The notes under the pieces: generated by a model
The model's database searches: none
The model's input: only the letters and a program-made list of their open reading frames with translations
Told to the model about the DNA's origin: nothing
Shown here: positions 33,173 to 42,415 of the stretch, piece after piece
Position numbering within the stretch: position 1 is the first letter of the stretch
Layout of the letters: each line of letters opens with the position of its first letter
Position numbers and translations under genes: made by a program
Assembly (NCBI GenBank): GCA_003240695.1
Contig: QFNC01000022.1
Span: 1 to 47,414, forward strand
Reading direction: 5' to 3'
Length of the DNA: 47,414 bases
Origin: Pseudoxanthomonas suwonensis
GTDB taxonomy: Bacteria > Pseudomonadota > Gammaproteobacteria > Xanthomonadales > Xanthomonadaceae

Positions 33173-35956
33173 ATGCCGCAGCCCTTGCGTCCGCTCGTCC
33201 TGGCCTGCGCACTTGTGCTGCTTCCTGCACTGCCTGCGCTCGCCGCCGACGGCACCGCACTGCCCAAGGGCGTACGTGCCGCCAGCTGCGTGGAAGGCAT
33301 CTGCGAATACGGGCTGGCCAATGGCATGCGGATATTGCTGTTTCCCGATCCGAGCAAGCCGACCGTCACCGTCAACGTGACCTACGGCGTGGGCTCGGTG
33401 CACGAGAGCTACGGCGAAACCGGCATGGCGCACCTGCTGGAGCATCTGGTGTTCAAGGGCACGCCCACGCACGCGGACATCCCCGGCGCGATGAAGAAAC
33501 GCGGCATCTCCTACAACGGCACCACCAGCCTGGACCGCACCAACTACTACGGCAGCTTTCCCGCCAACGATGCCACCCTGGACTGGCTGCTGGCGCTGGA
33601 AGCCGATCGCATGGTCAATTCGCACATCGCGAAGAAGGACCTGGACAGTGAGATGACCGTGGTCCGCAACGAGATGGAGCGCGGCGAGAACGACCCGGGC
33701 CGCGTCTTCAACCAGCGGCTGCGTTCGGCCGCGTTCCACTGGCACAACTACGGCAACAGCACCATCGGCAACCGCGCCGACGTGGAAAACGTGCCGATCG
33801 GCAACCTGCAGGCGTTCTACCGCACGTGGTACCAGCCGGACAATGCCACCCTGATGGTGGCCGGCCGCTTTGATCCGGCGGTGGTGCTGCGCACGGTGCA
33901 GCGGCACTTCGGCAGCCTGCCGCGGCCGGCACGCACCCTGCCCGCGGCCTGGACCGCCGAGCCGACACAGGATGGCGAACGCGAGATCACCGTGCGCCGC
34001 AGCGGCGACATGCGTCTGGTCGGCCTGCTGTATCACACCCCTGCCGTGACCCATCCGGACACGCCGGCGCTGCTGGTGCTGGCCAACATCCTCAGCCACA
34101 GCCCGGGCGGCCGCCTGCACAAGGCCCTGGTGGAATCCAAGCTTGCAGCTGCCGCCTTCGCCGGCGCGGATGCGCAGCGCAATCCCGGCAGCTTCACGTT
34201 GGTGGCCATCCCGCCGAAGGAGCAGTCCGATCCTGCCAGGGTCGAGGCCGAATTGCTGAAACAGGCCGAGCAGATCGCCACCACCCCGGTGACCGAACAG
34301 GAACTGGCCGATGCCCGGCAACGCATCGCCAACGGCTACGAGCTGTCCTTCAACGACGTCAACCGGATCGGCCTGGCGATGAGCGAATACGTGGCCGCGG
34401 GCGACTGGCGCCTGTATTTCGTGCTGCGCGATGCGATGGACAAGGTGAGTGTGGACGACCTCAACCGCGTGGCCCGCACCTACCTGATTCCGTCCAACCG
34501 CACCCTGGCGCGATTCGTGCCCACCGACAACGCGGTGCGCGCCAGCATCGGGTCGGGTCCGGCCGTGAGCACGCTGGTCGATGGTTACACCGGTCGCGAA
34601 GCCGTGGCCGCCGGAGAGGCCTTCGATCCATCCATCGCCAACATCGCCAGCCGCACCGAAATCGTCACCATCGGCGACGGCCTGCGCGTATCGCTGCTGC
34701 CGAAGAAGACCCGTGGCCGCACCGTGGCCGTGAATGCCGATTTCCGCTTCGGCACGGCCGACAGCCTGACCCCGGTCCCGCGCGACGCACCCGGCATGGT
34801 CGGCAACCTGCTGATGCGCGGCAGCCGCACCCTGAGCCGCGAGCAAATCGACAAGCGTTTCGAGGCATTGAAGACGGATGCCACGATCGGCGGCAGCCTG
34901 CAGAGCGCCGGCATCCACCTGCGCACCCGCCGCGGCGAACTGGCCGAGGCCCTGACCCTGGCTGCGGACATCCTGCGCAACCCTGCATTTGCGCAGAGCG
35001 AGTTCGAGCAGTTGAAGCTGCAGCAAAGCACGTTCCTGCAGACCCTGCGCAAGGAACCGAACTTCATCGTCAACCAGACCATCGCGCGCCGGTTCGATCC
35101 CTGGCCGAAGGGCCATCCGCTGGCGCACCGCGACCTGGACACGATGCTGGCCGATCTGCAGGCACTGACCCTGCAGGACGTGCGCGGTTTCCACAGCCGC
35201 TTCTACGGCACCGCCACCGGCGAGATCGCCATCGTCGGCGACTTCGATCCGGCCGAGGTCAAGCCGCTGCTGCAGACGCTGTTTGCCGGCTGGGTCTCCG
35301 GCCAGCCGCATGCGCCGATCGATACCGCGCATGTTCCGGTCGCGGCGCAACGGCTCGTCATCGAAACCCCGGACAAGCCCAATGCCATGTACGCGGCGCG
35401 CATCAACCTGCCCTTGAACGACGACCACCCCGATTATCCGGCGCTGGTGGTCGCCAATTACGTGTTCGGCGGCAGCGGCATGTCCGCGCGGCTGGGTCAG
35501 CGCTTGCGCCAGCGCGACGGCCTGAGCTACGGCATCGGCAGCATGCTGTCCGCGGACGCCAGCCGCAGCGGCAAGGACAATGCCGGCAGTTTCGCCATCG
35601 AAGGCACGGCCGCACCGCAGAACATGGCGAAGATGGAAACGGCCGTGCGCGAGGAACTGGACCGGTTCGTGCGCGATGGCATCACCGCCGACGAATTGAA
35701 GGACGCCGTGAACGGCCTGCTGGTGCAGCGCGAACAGGCTCGCGCCAGCGACGACACCCTGGCCAGCATGCTCAATTCCGACCAGTACATGCGGCGGCAG
35801 ATGCAGCGCCGTGCGGAATTCGAATCGCGGCTGCAGGCGCTGACCGTGGATGCGGTGAATGCCGCCATCCGCCGCCACCTCCGTCCGGCCGAACTGAGCG
35901 TGGTGGTGGCCGGGGATTTTGCCGGGGCGGGCCAGTCTGGGACGCGCAGCCCCTAG
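33173..35956 (+). CDS. Exported M16-family zinc metallopeptidase
   Basis: A 927-residue pitrilysin-like peptidase. After a signal peptide (about 1-25, ending LAADG) come two M16 halves. The first is catalytic with inverted zinc motif H87-LL-E90-H91 (HLLEHLVFKGT) and the distal Glu in VVRNEMERGEN (E167). The second (from about 480) has the fold but no HxxEH, as usual for the inactive half that closes the chamber. Activity would be degradation of short peptides in the periplasm. The ATG at 33173 was chosen for its signal peptide and ribosome binding site; an upstream ATG in frame at 33134 lacks both. Stand-alone gene, divergent from truC. Confidence 0.93.
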   Translation: MPQPLRPLVLACALVLLPALPALAADGTALPKGVRAASCVEGICEYGLANGMRILLFPDPSKPTVTVNVTYGVGSVHESYGETGMAHLLEHLVFKGTPTHADIPGAMKKRGISYNGTTSLDRTNYYGSFPANDATLDWLLALEADRMVNSHIAKKDLDSEMTVVRNEMERGENDPGRVFNQRLRSAAFHWHNYGNSTIGNRADVENVPIGNLQAFYRTWYQPDNATLMVAGRFDPAVVLRTVQRHFGSLPRPARTLPAAWTAEPTQDGEREITVRRSGDMRLVGLLYHTPAVTHPDTPALLVLANILSHSPGGRLHKALVESKLAAAAFAGADAQRNPGSFTLVAIPPKEQSDPARVEAELLKQAEQIATTPVTEQELADARQRIANGYELSFNDVNRIGLAMSEYVAAGDWRLYFVLRDAMDKVSVDDLNRVARTYLIPSNRTLARFVPTDNAVRASIGSGPAVSTLVDGYTGREAVAAGEAFDPSIANIASRTEIVTIGDGLRVSLLPKKTRGRTVAVNADFRFGTADSLTPVPRDAPGMVGNLLMRGSRTLSREQIDKRFEALKTDATIGGSLQSAGIHLRTRRGELAEALTLAADILRNPAFAQSEFEQLKLQQSTFLQTLRKEPNFIVNQTIARRFDPWPKGHPLAHRDLDTMLADLQALTLQDVRGFHSRFYGTATGEIAIVGDFDPAEVKPLLQTLFAGWVSGQPHAPIDTAHVPVAAQRLVIETPDKPNAMYAARINLPLNDDHPDYPALVVANYVFGGSGMSARLGQRLRQRDGLSYGIGSMLSADASRSGKDNAGSFAIEGTAAPQNMAKMETAVREELDRFVRDGITADELKDAVNGLLVQREQARASDDTLASMLNSDQYMRRQMQRRAEFESRLQALTVDAVNAAIRRHLRPAELSVVVAGDFAGAGQSGTRSP

Positions 35957-36010
35957 ACCGGCAGCCTCCGCCGCAGCCGCTGGCCGCAGGCATGGGCTGG
36001 CTGCGGCCTG

Positions 36011-36859
36011 TCACGGGACATCCGCACCGCGCCCGTGCGACAACGCGCGTTCCGGTGGCCCGAACAGCTGCACGGCCGCCTGGCGCAGCCCGCCGGCGCG
36101 GCGTGCATCGACGAACATCGCAATCCATTCGTGGAAGGTAAGCCGGATCGGATTGTGGCTGCGAACGGGCCCGACGATCCCGTACTCGCACCGCACCTGC
36201 GGATCCTCCTCGAGATACGTGCCGAACAGCCTGTCCCAGATCACCAGCACACCGGCGAAGTTGCGGTCGATGTACTTCGGGTTGCGCGCGTGGTGCACGC
36301 GGTGCGTGGATGGCGTGTTGAACACCCGTTCGATCCAGCCCAGCCTGCCGATGGCCTGGGTGTGCACGAAGAACTGGAAGGCGAGATTGATCGCCACCAC
36401 CGCCACGATGTGCGCCGGCGCGAATCCCAGCCACGCCAGCGGCAGCCAGAACAGCCACATGCCCGAAATCGGGTAGGTCAGGCTCTGGCGGAAGGCGGTG
36501 GACAGGTTCAGCCGTTCCGACGAATGATGGGTGACGTGCGAGGCCCACAGCCAGCGGATGCGATGGCTGGCGCGGTGGAACCAGTAGTACAGGAAGTCCT
36601 GGACCACGAATAGCGCAGCGATGCTCGATACCGATGCCGGGATGTCGAACAGCCGGTGCCGGTGGACCAGGGCATACACGCCGATCACCAGGGTCGCGGC
36701 CAACGCTTCGGAGGCCTGGTGCATCAGCGCCAGGCCGGCGTTGGATACCGTGTCGGCCAGACTGTAGATCTGCGGCCTGCGCCTGCGCCAATACCAGGCT
36801 TCCAATCCGATCAGACCCAGGAAGATCGGCGCCATGCCGAGCAGAATCCACTTCTCCAT
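36011..36859 (-). CDS. Fatty acid hydroxylase / sterol desaturase superfamily membrane protein
   Basis: A 282-residue integral membrane di-iron enzyme. The histidine clusters are WFHRASHR, SHVTHHSSERLN, HTQ and STHRVHHARNPKYIDRN, giving the full eight-His pattern of the superfamily. It should oxidise or hydroxylate a lipid chain using O2; the substrate cannot be read from the sequence. About four membrane helices are seen (for example WILLGMAPIFLGLIGLEAWYW and MWLFWLPLAWLGF). Start MEKWILLG was chosen. It follows ubiB by 61 bp on the same strand. Confidence 0.9.
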   Translation of the reverse strand: MEKWILLGMAPIFLGLIGLEAWYWRRRRPQIYSLADTVSNAGLALMHQASEALAATLVIGVYALVHRHRLFDIPASVSSIAALFVVQDFLYYWFHRASHRIRWLWASHVTHHSSERLNLSTAFRQSLTYPISGMWLFWLPLAWLGFAPAHIVAVVAINLAFQFFVHTQAIGRLGWIERVFNTPSTHRVHHARNPKYIDRNFAGVLVIWDRLFGTYLEEDPQVRCEYGIVGPVRSHNPIRLTFHEWIAMFVDARRAGGLRQAAVQLFGPPERALSHGRGADVP

Positions 36860-36920
36860 TACCCTGCGCCCGCCATGCATTGCACGCTGGCGCGCGTGCA
36901 CACGCCTGTGCCTTGCTTGA

Positions 36921-38594
36921 TCACCGCCCCCGCACCCGCGGCCATGCCGCCAGCAGGGCCCACAGGCCGCCCACGCCAGCGATCCAGGTGGCGATGGGGA
37001 TCGACAGCCACTTTGGGCCACCGGCATCCAGTCCGTACAGCAGGGCGCCTGCGATCAGCAGGCCGGTGCCCAGGATTGCCGACACCATGCGCCGCTGCAT
37101 GCCGTGCAGGTCGTCCGACAGCCGCTTCAGGTCAGTGGATTGCATGCGCAGCTCGTGCCTGCCTTCCACCTGCTGCTTCAGCCACAGGTGCAGCAGGCGC
37201 GGCATTTCCGGGGCGTGGGTGATGACTTCCGGCAGCCGCTTGCGGAACTCGCCGGCCAGCCGCTGCGGGCTGTAGCGCTCCACCAGGATCTGCTCCATCA
37301 CCGGCTTGGCCACCGCCCAGATGTCGATGTCCGGGTCCAGCTGGCGGCCCACGCCCTCGATGTTCAGCAGGGTCTTCTGCAGCAGGATCAGCTGCGGCTG
37401 CAGGGTCAGTTCGTAGCGCTGGGCCATGCGGAACAGCTTGTACAGCACCTCGGCCAGAGAGATCTGCGACAGCGGCCGGGTGAAATACGGCTCGCAGATC
37501 GCGCGTGCGGCCGCTTCCAGTTCGTCGATGCGCAGGTGCGCGGGCATCCAGCCGGCCTGCACGTGCAGTTCGGCGATGCGGCGGTAGTCGCGGTTGAAGA
37601 TGGCCATGAAGTTCTCGGCCAGGTAGTACTGGTCCTCGCTGGACAGCTGTCCGACGATGCCGAAATCGATGGCGATGAAACGCGGATTGCGCTGCCGCTG
37701 CGCATCCACCCAGATGTTGCCGGCGTGCGCATCGGCATGGAAGAAGTTGTCGCGGAACACCTGCTGGTAGAACACGCGCACGCCCTTGGCTGCCAGCGCC
37801 TTGCGGTCGATGCCGGCGGCGTCCAGCGCGGCGATGTCATCGGAATGGATGCCGCTGACCCGCTCCATCGTCATCACCTGCTCGGCGCTGTGCGACCAGA
37901 TCACCTCGGGGATGTACAGGTCGGGCGAGCCGGTCCAGTTGCGGCGCAGCACCGAGGCGTTGGCGGCCTCGCGCTGCAGGTCGAGTTCGGCGGCCAAGGT
38001 GTTCTCGATTTCGGCCACGATCGCGCGCGGACGGATCTTGTCGGCGGCCGGATGGGTGCGTTCCACCAGCGCGGCCAGCGTGCCGAGCAGGGCGATGTCT
38101 CCGGCGATCTGGGTATGGATGCCCGGGCGGATCACCTTCACCACCACCTCGCGCGGAGCGCCGCCGTCCACCGCCAAGGTGGCGGCATGCACTTGGGCGA
38201 TCGAAGCCGACGCCAGCGGCGTGGTATCGAAGCTGAGGAAGGCCTGTTCCACCGGGCGACCCAGCGCATCCTCCACGATCCGGCGCGCCCGTTCGCCGTC
38301 GAACGGCGCTACCTGGTCCTGCAGCAGCGCCAGTTCGTCGGCCACCGCCGGCGGAATCAGGTCACGCCGGGTGGACAGGATCTGCCCGAACTTGACGAAG
38401 ATCGGCCCCAGTTCCTGCAGTGCCAGACGCAGGCGCGCCGGGGGCGGCAACGCCTGGATCTCGGCCGAAGCCCGCGGCACGAACGGGCGCGCCAGGGTCA
38501 GCCAGCGCTCGGCCGGGGTGTCTTCCAGCAGCGCATCCAGTCGGTAGCGCAACAGCACGCGGCCGATCTTCCAGGCGCGGGACAGGGTTTTCAT
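36921..38594 (-). CDS. ubiB: Ubiquinone biosynthesis atypical kinase UbiB
   Basis: A 557-residue ABC1/UbiB family protein. Typical wording: ELGPIFVKFGQILSTRRDLIPPAVADELALLQDQVAPF (the KxGQ motif), ASASIAQVHAA, VVKVIRPGI (catalytic-site Lys region), ELDLQREAANA, FRDNFFHADAHAGNIWV and AIDFGIVGQL (metal-binding DFG). C-terminal two membrane helices (about 500-550). UbiB is an ATPase-type helper needed for aerobic ubiquinone synthesis at the membrane. Its ATG overlaps the ubiJ stop (ATGA). Confidence 0.95.
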   Translation of the reverse strand: MKTLSRAWKIGRVLLRYRLDALLEDTPAERWLTLARPFVPRASAEIQALPPPARLRLALQELGPIFVKFGQILSTRRDLIPPAVADELALLQDQVAPFDGERARRIVEDALGRPVEQAFLSFDTTPLASASIAQVHAATLAVDGGAPREVVVKVIRPGIHTQIAGDIALLGTLAALVERTHPAADKIRPRAIVAEIENTLAAELDLQREAANASVLRRNWTGSPDLYIPEVIWSHSAEQVMTMERVSGIHSDDIAALDAAGIDRKALAAKGVRVFYQQVFRDNFFHADAHAGNIWVDAQRQRNPRFIAIDFGIVGQLSSEDQYYLAENFMAIFNRDYRRIAELHVQAGWMPAHLRIDELEAAARAICEPYFTRPLSQISLAEVLYKLFRMAQRYELTLQPQLILLQKTLLNIEGVGRQLDPDIDIWAVAKPVMEQILVERYSPQRLAGEFRKRLPEVITHAPEMPRLLHLWLKQQVEGRHELRMQSTDLKRLSDDLHGMQRRMVSAILGTGLLIAGALLYGLDAGGPKWLSIPIATWIAGVGGLWALLAAWPRVRGR

Positions 38595-39238
38595 GCATCG
38601 CCATCCGGCTGCAGGCGATCCAGCCGCGCGGCCAGCCGGTCCACGGCCTCGCGCAGCTGGTCCACGTCGTCGAAGAAGGCATTCAATTCGGCCTTGCCGA
38701 CCACGTCGCGGGATTCCTCGGTCAGGTACTCGCCCAGCACCTGTGCGCCGTCGTCGGCGGCGCTGCGGGCGTGGCGCAGTGCCGATCCCAGCGTCTTCGC
38801 CACCTGCACGCCGACCACCTCGCCGAACACGGCCACGAACGGCCGCTCCCAGTCTGGATCGAACTGCTGCGCGAGCCGCTGCAGCTGCTGCGCCAGTTCG
38901 GCATCGCCTTCGATGCGCAATCGCCCGGCCGGGGCACTGCCGGTGCGCGGCCGCAGCAATGGAATCTGCCCCAGCAGACCGCCAAGCGTGCTGCGCACCG
39001 ACAGGTCGGCGGCGGCATCGTCATCCACCGGGCCCACCCGCAACCGGTCGCCGTCCACGCGCACCTGCAGGGCCAGCGCCGGGGCGTCCAGCCAGATCGC
39101 CACGCGGCGGCCATCCAGCGCCGGCAGGGCACTGCGGGTGCCTTCGTCCAGCGCAACGGCCCGGTTCAACGCCTGTTCCAGCGCCAAGCCGGCGGGGCGT
39201 TTCCAGTTGAAGGGAAATGGGGGCGATGCGGAAGTCAT
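38591..39238 (-). CDS. ubiJ: Ubiquinone biosynthesis accessory factor UbiJ (SCP2-like)
   Basis: A 215-residue cytoplasmic protein with an N-terminal SCP2-type lipid-binding domain (about 15-120, RRVAIWLDAPALALQVRVDGDRLRVG and LRIEGDAELAQQLQRLAQQFDPDWERPFVAVFGEVVG) and a C-terminal helical coiled coil (about 165-210). UbiJ scaffolds the soluble Ubi complex that modifies the quinone ring. Start MTSASPP was chosen. Next to ubiB with a 4-bp overlap, the usual order; ubiE is not present upstream, where oleD begins instead. Confidence 0.92.
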   Translation of the reverse strand: MTSASPPFPFNWKRPAGLALEQALNRAVALDEGTRSALPALDGRRVAIWLDAPALALQVRVDGDRLRVGPVDDDAAADLSVRSTLGGLLGQIPLLRPRTGSAPAGRLRIEGDAELAQQLQRLAQQFDPDWERPFVAVFGEVVGVQVAKTLGSALRHARSAADDGAQVLGEYLTEESRDVVGKAELNAFFDDVDQLREAVDRLAARLDRLQPDGDA

Positions 39239-39246
39239 GCGGCATT

Positions 39247-40245
39247 CTAGCCGTGTGCTGTCCACGCCTCGGCAAGACGTCGCAGTCCCTCGGCCATCGA
39301 CACCTGCGGCACGTAGCCGAAGTCGCGCCGGGCCGGTTCCATGCTGTACCAGTGGGTGGTGGCCAGCTGCTCGGCCAGGAAGCGGGTCATCGGCGGTTCG
39401 TCGCGGCGGCGCAGCAGCGGCCACAGGGTTTCGCACAGCGCACCGGCCGCATAGGCCACGCGGAACGGGATGCTGCGGGTGACTTGCGGCGCGCCGACCG
39501 CCTGCAGCAGGTGGTTGATGACATCGATCAGGGGCAGCGGCTCGCCATTGCTGATGAAGTAGGCCTTGCCGGCACACGGCGCGCCGATGCGCAGGTGCTC
39601 GAAGGCCTGCAGATGCGCCTGCGCGGCATTGTCGATGTAGGTGGTGTCGATGACAGCCTGGCCGTGGTCCACCAGTGCCAGTCGCCCGGCCCTGGCGCGC
39701 TGCACCAGTCGCGGCAGCAGTTGGTTGTCGCCCGGTCCCCAGATCAATCGCGGACGCAGTGCCACGGTGGCCAAGGTGGCGTCGTTGCCGGCCAGCACGA
39801 TTTTTTCGGCGATCTGCTTGGTGGCGGCATAGGGCGCCTTCAGGTTGTCACCGTAGGGCACGGTGTCGGCGGTGCCGCCGGCCACCGGGTGGGTGGCACG
39901 GTGGGTCACGCTGGGTGTGGAGGTGTAGACGAGCCGCTCGATGCCGTGTTCGCGGCAGGCCGCCAGCACGTTGCCGGTGCCCATCACGTTGGGGCGGTGG
40001 TAGCTGTCGTAATCGCCCCAGGCCCCCGCCTTGGCGGCATTGTGGAAGATCGCCTCGCAGCCCTCGGCAGCGCGGATCACGGCATGGCGGTCGGCCAGAT
40101 CGCCTTGCAGCTGGCGCACACCCAGCGCATCCAGTTCCGGCGAACGGCTACGCTGAAAGCTGACCACGGCATGGCCGCGCGCCAGCAGGCCGCGGCACAG
40201 CGCCTGGCCGAGGAAGCCGCCGCCACCGGTCACCAGAACCGTCAT
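39247..40245 (-). CDS. oleD: OleD-like NADPH-dependent beta-ketoacid reductase
   Basis: A 332-residue short-chain dehydrogenase of the extended 3-beta-HSD type. Nucleotide-binding motif VTGGGGFLGQAL is at the N-terminus, with catalytic Y-x3-K in PYAATKQIAEK and a Thr/Ser (STPSVT) upstream. In the olefin pathway OleD reduces the beta-keto acid made by OleA to a beta-hydroxy acid. The ATG overlaps the oleC stop by 4 bp. It ends 8 bp from the ubiJ start, so readthrough into ubiJ-ubiB is possible. Confidence 0.88.
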   Translation of the reverse strand: MTVLVTGGGGFLGQALCRGLLARGHAVVSFQRSRSPELDALGVRQLQGDLADRHAVIRAAEGCEAIFHNAAKAGAWGDYDSYHRPNVMGTGNVLAACREHGIERLVYTSTPSVTHRATHPVAGGTADTVPYGDNLKAPYAATKQIAEKIVLAGNDATLATVALRPRLIWGPGDNQLLPRLVQRARAGRLALVDHGQAVIDTTYIDNAAQAHLQAFEHLRIGAPCAGKAYFISNGEPLPLIDVINHLLQAVGAPQVTRSIPFRVAYAAGALCETLWPLLRRRDEPPMTRFLAEQLATTHWYSMEPARRDFGYVPQVSMAEGLRRLAEAWTAHG

Positions 40246-41951
40246 CGCGCCTCCCGTCGAGCCTGGCTGCGTTGCAGCCGCGACCATTCGCGCTGTGCCC
40301 ACAGCGCCAGTTTTTCGCGACCGATCTTGGCGTTGTGGCGAATGTCCACCGGAAAGGGCTTGGGATAATGCAGAAAGCCGTCGACCGGGCCGGTCTGCAC
40401 GTTGCCATCGGCCAGATGGCGCAATTCGGCTTCGATGCGCGGCCAGTCGCTGGCGCGCACGCCCGGATCCAGTTCCACGCACAGCACTGCCCAACCTGCA
40501 TTGGCGGCATCGGCACCCTTGTCGCGCGGCACGCCCACCAGCGCGGTGCGGCGGACCTGCGGATGGGTGTTGAACACCGGTTCGATCTGCTCGGTGCACA
40601 GGGTGGTGTCGGCATCCTTCACCACGCGCTGGCTCTTGCGGCCGCAGAACCACAGCCGGCCCTCGCCATCGAACCAGCCCAGGTCGCCCATCCGGTGCAC
40701 GATGCGGGTGCTGCCGTCGGGCAGGGTTTCGCTGATCTTGGCCAGCGCAGTCTGCGCATCGCGATTGAAATAGCTGTCGGTGGCAGTGGGTCCGGCCACG
40801 GTGATCTCGCCCACCTGCCCGGCGCGCACCTCGCGCACGTGCTCCCAGCGGGCGATGGGCGCATCGCTGATGGCGATCAGGCGCACTTCGTTCGGCGGCA
40901 CCGGCCGGCCCACGCAGGTGCCCAGGCCCTGCTCGGTCTTGCCGCGCAGGGTCAGCAGTTCGCGGCCTTCGATCACGCTGACCGGCAGGCATTCGGTGGC
41001 CCCGTAGGGCGTCCAGAACTGGGCATCATCCGGCAGCAGCTTCAGGATCGCCGCCACCGTGTCCGGCGGCACCGGCGCGCCGGCGCTGGTGACCCGTTTC
41101 ACCGTCGGCATGGCAGTGCCAGCGTCGGCCAGCACCCGCATCAGCGCCGGCGAACCGAACAGCTGGGTCGCGCCGAATTGCCGGATCGCGGCATGCAGCT
41201 TCTTCGGATTGGCCTGCGCCGGACGGGTGGGGTCCATGTCGGGGATCACCGCGGTCAGGCCCAATGCCGGCGCGAACAGCGCGAACGGCGGAAACGTGGG
41301 GAAATCGACCCCCCCGGGCTGCATGCCGAACGCGCGGCCCAGCAGCTCGATCTGCCCGGCAAAATGCCGATGCCGGTACACCACGCCCTTCGGCACGCCG
41401 GTGCTGCCGCTGGTGAACAGGACCGCCGCCACCTCGTCCGGGGTGGTGTCGGCCAGTTGCGGGCCGGCGTCCTGCCCGGCCGCTTCCACCGCCTGCAGCG
41501 TGGCATCGGCCAGCCACGCACTGCTGCCGGTGGTGATGCGGATGCGCGCCGACTTCGCCCATCCCAGCAGTGCCTTGGCCGCCATCGCCAGCGGGATGCC
41601 GATGAACGCCTGCGGCTGCGCCTCGCCCAGGCACTGCTTCAGCGCGCGCTTGTCGATGCCCGGATCCACCAGCACCGGCACCGCGCCCAGCTTGAACAGC
41701 GCGTACATCAGCAGGAAGAACTCCGGCGTGGGCCGCACCATCACCACGGTGCGGCTGCCGCGCACGATGCCTTGCCTCGCCAAGCCGGCGGCGATGGCAT
41801 CGCTGCGCGCATCCAATTGGGCATAGCTGATGGCGATGCGGTAGCGCCCGGCCCGGTCCGGGCAGTGCATTGCCACCTGGTCGGGGCGCTCGCGGGCCAG
41901 TTGCGGCAGGCTGGCGGCGATGTTGCAGGGCGTGTGCGGGCGGGGGTCCAT
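40242..41951 (-). CDS. oleC: OleC-like beta-lactone synthetase (AMP-forming family)
   Basis: A 569-residue enzyme of the acyl-CoA synthetase fold. The phosphate-binding loop is FTSGSTGVPKG, with YGATECLPVSVIEG and MGDLGWFDGEGRLWFCGRKSQRVV as later motifs and a C-terminal NAKIGREKLALWA Lys region. OleC uses ATP to close a beta-hydroxy acid to a beta-lactone. The order and strand with OleB and OleD, and length near that of the Xanthomonas protein, support this over a plain acyl-CoA ligase. Start MDPRPHT. A divergent ykgJ-like gene starts 80 bp away. Confidence 0.9.
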   Translation of the reverse strand: MDPRPHTPCNIAASLPQLARERPDQVAMHCPDRAGRYRIAISYAQLDARSDAIAAGLARQGIVRGSRTVVMVRPTPEFFLLMYALFKLGAVPVLVDPGIDKRALKQCLGEAQPQAFIGIPLAMAAKALLGWAKSARIRITTGSSAWLADATLQAVEAAGQDAGPQLADTTPDEVAAVLFTSGSTGVPKGVVYRHRHFAGQIELLGRAFGMQPGGVDFPTFPPFALFAPALGLTAVIPDMDPTRPAQANPKKLHAAIRQFGATQLFGSPALMRVLADAGTAMPTVKRVTSAGAPVPPDTVAAILKLLPDDAQFWTPYGATECLPVSVIEGRELLTLRGKTEQGLGTCVGRPVPPNEVRLIAISDAPIARWEHVREVRAGQVGEITVAGPTATDSYFNRDAQTALAKISETLPDGSTRIVHRMGDLGWFDGEGRLWFCGRKSQRVVKDADTTLCTEQIEPVFNTHPQVRRTALVGVPRDKGADAANAGWAVLCVELDPGVRASDWPRIEAELRHLADGNVQTGPVDGFLHYPKPFPVDIRHNAKIGREKLALWAQREWSRLQRSQARREAR

Positions 41952-42031
41952 GCGGGGATTATCGCCCGCCCGCTTGCGCGCCGGCCAACGGCACGGAATC
42001 ATGCTCCCCCTGTCCGGCACCGACCACATCC

Positions 42032-42415
42032 ATGCTGCATCCCTGCCTGCGTTGCGGTGCCTGCTGCGCGTTTTTCCGGGTCAGTTTGCACTGGTCCGAG
42101 GCCGATGCCGCCAGCGGTGGCCAGGTGCCGATCGAACTGACCGAGCCCTTGCGCCTGCATGAGCTGGCCATGCGCGGCACCTCGCAATCGCAACCGCGCT
42201 GCATCGCGCTGGATGCCGACATCGGCCGCCACAGCCACTGCCGCATCCACGACCGGCGCCCGTCGGTGTGCGCGGCGCTGCCGGCTTCGCACGAATCCGG
42301 CCGGCCCAGCCCGCAATGCGACACGGCCCGCATCGCCCACGGGCTGCCGGTGTTGACCCCGCAGGACTGGATTGGCGTCAGCGATGCCGACCGCAATCCG
42401 CTGCCGGATTCATGA
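42032..42415 (+). CDS. YkgJ-family cysteine-cluster protein
   Basis: A 127-residue protein with the CxxCxxCC cluster (CLRCGACC) at the N-terminus and later Cys residues (HSHCRIHDRRPSVCAALP and PQCDTARIAHGLP). The family is thought to bind zinc or an Fe-S cluster; function unknown. It is transcribed against oleB and oleC. Its stop codon and the oleB stop share the palindrome TCATGA, so the ends overlap by 6 bp. Start MLHPCLR chosen because the cluster begins right after it. Confidence 0.83.
   Translation: MLHPCLRCGACCAFFRVSLHWSEADAASGGQVPIELTEPLRLHELAMRGTSQSQPRCIALDADIGRHSHCRIHDRRPSVCAALPASHESGRPSPQCDTARIAHGLPVLTPQDWIGVSDADRNPLPDS

Noticed and set aside
33128..35878. A 916-residue minus-strand frame opposite the M16 peptidase
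   Set aside because: Antisense shadow of a gene with clear HxxEH motif and signal peptide.
37104..39482. A 792-residue plus-strand frame opposite ubiB and ubiJ
   Set aside because: Shadow of two well-recognised genes; composition is not protein-like.
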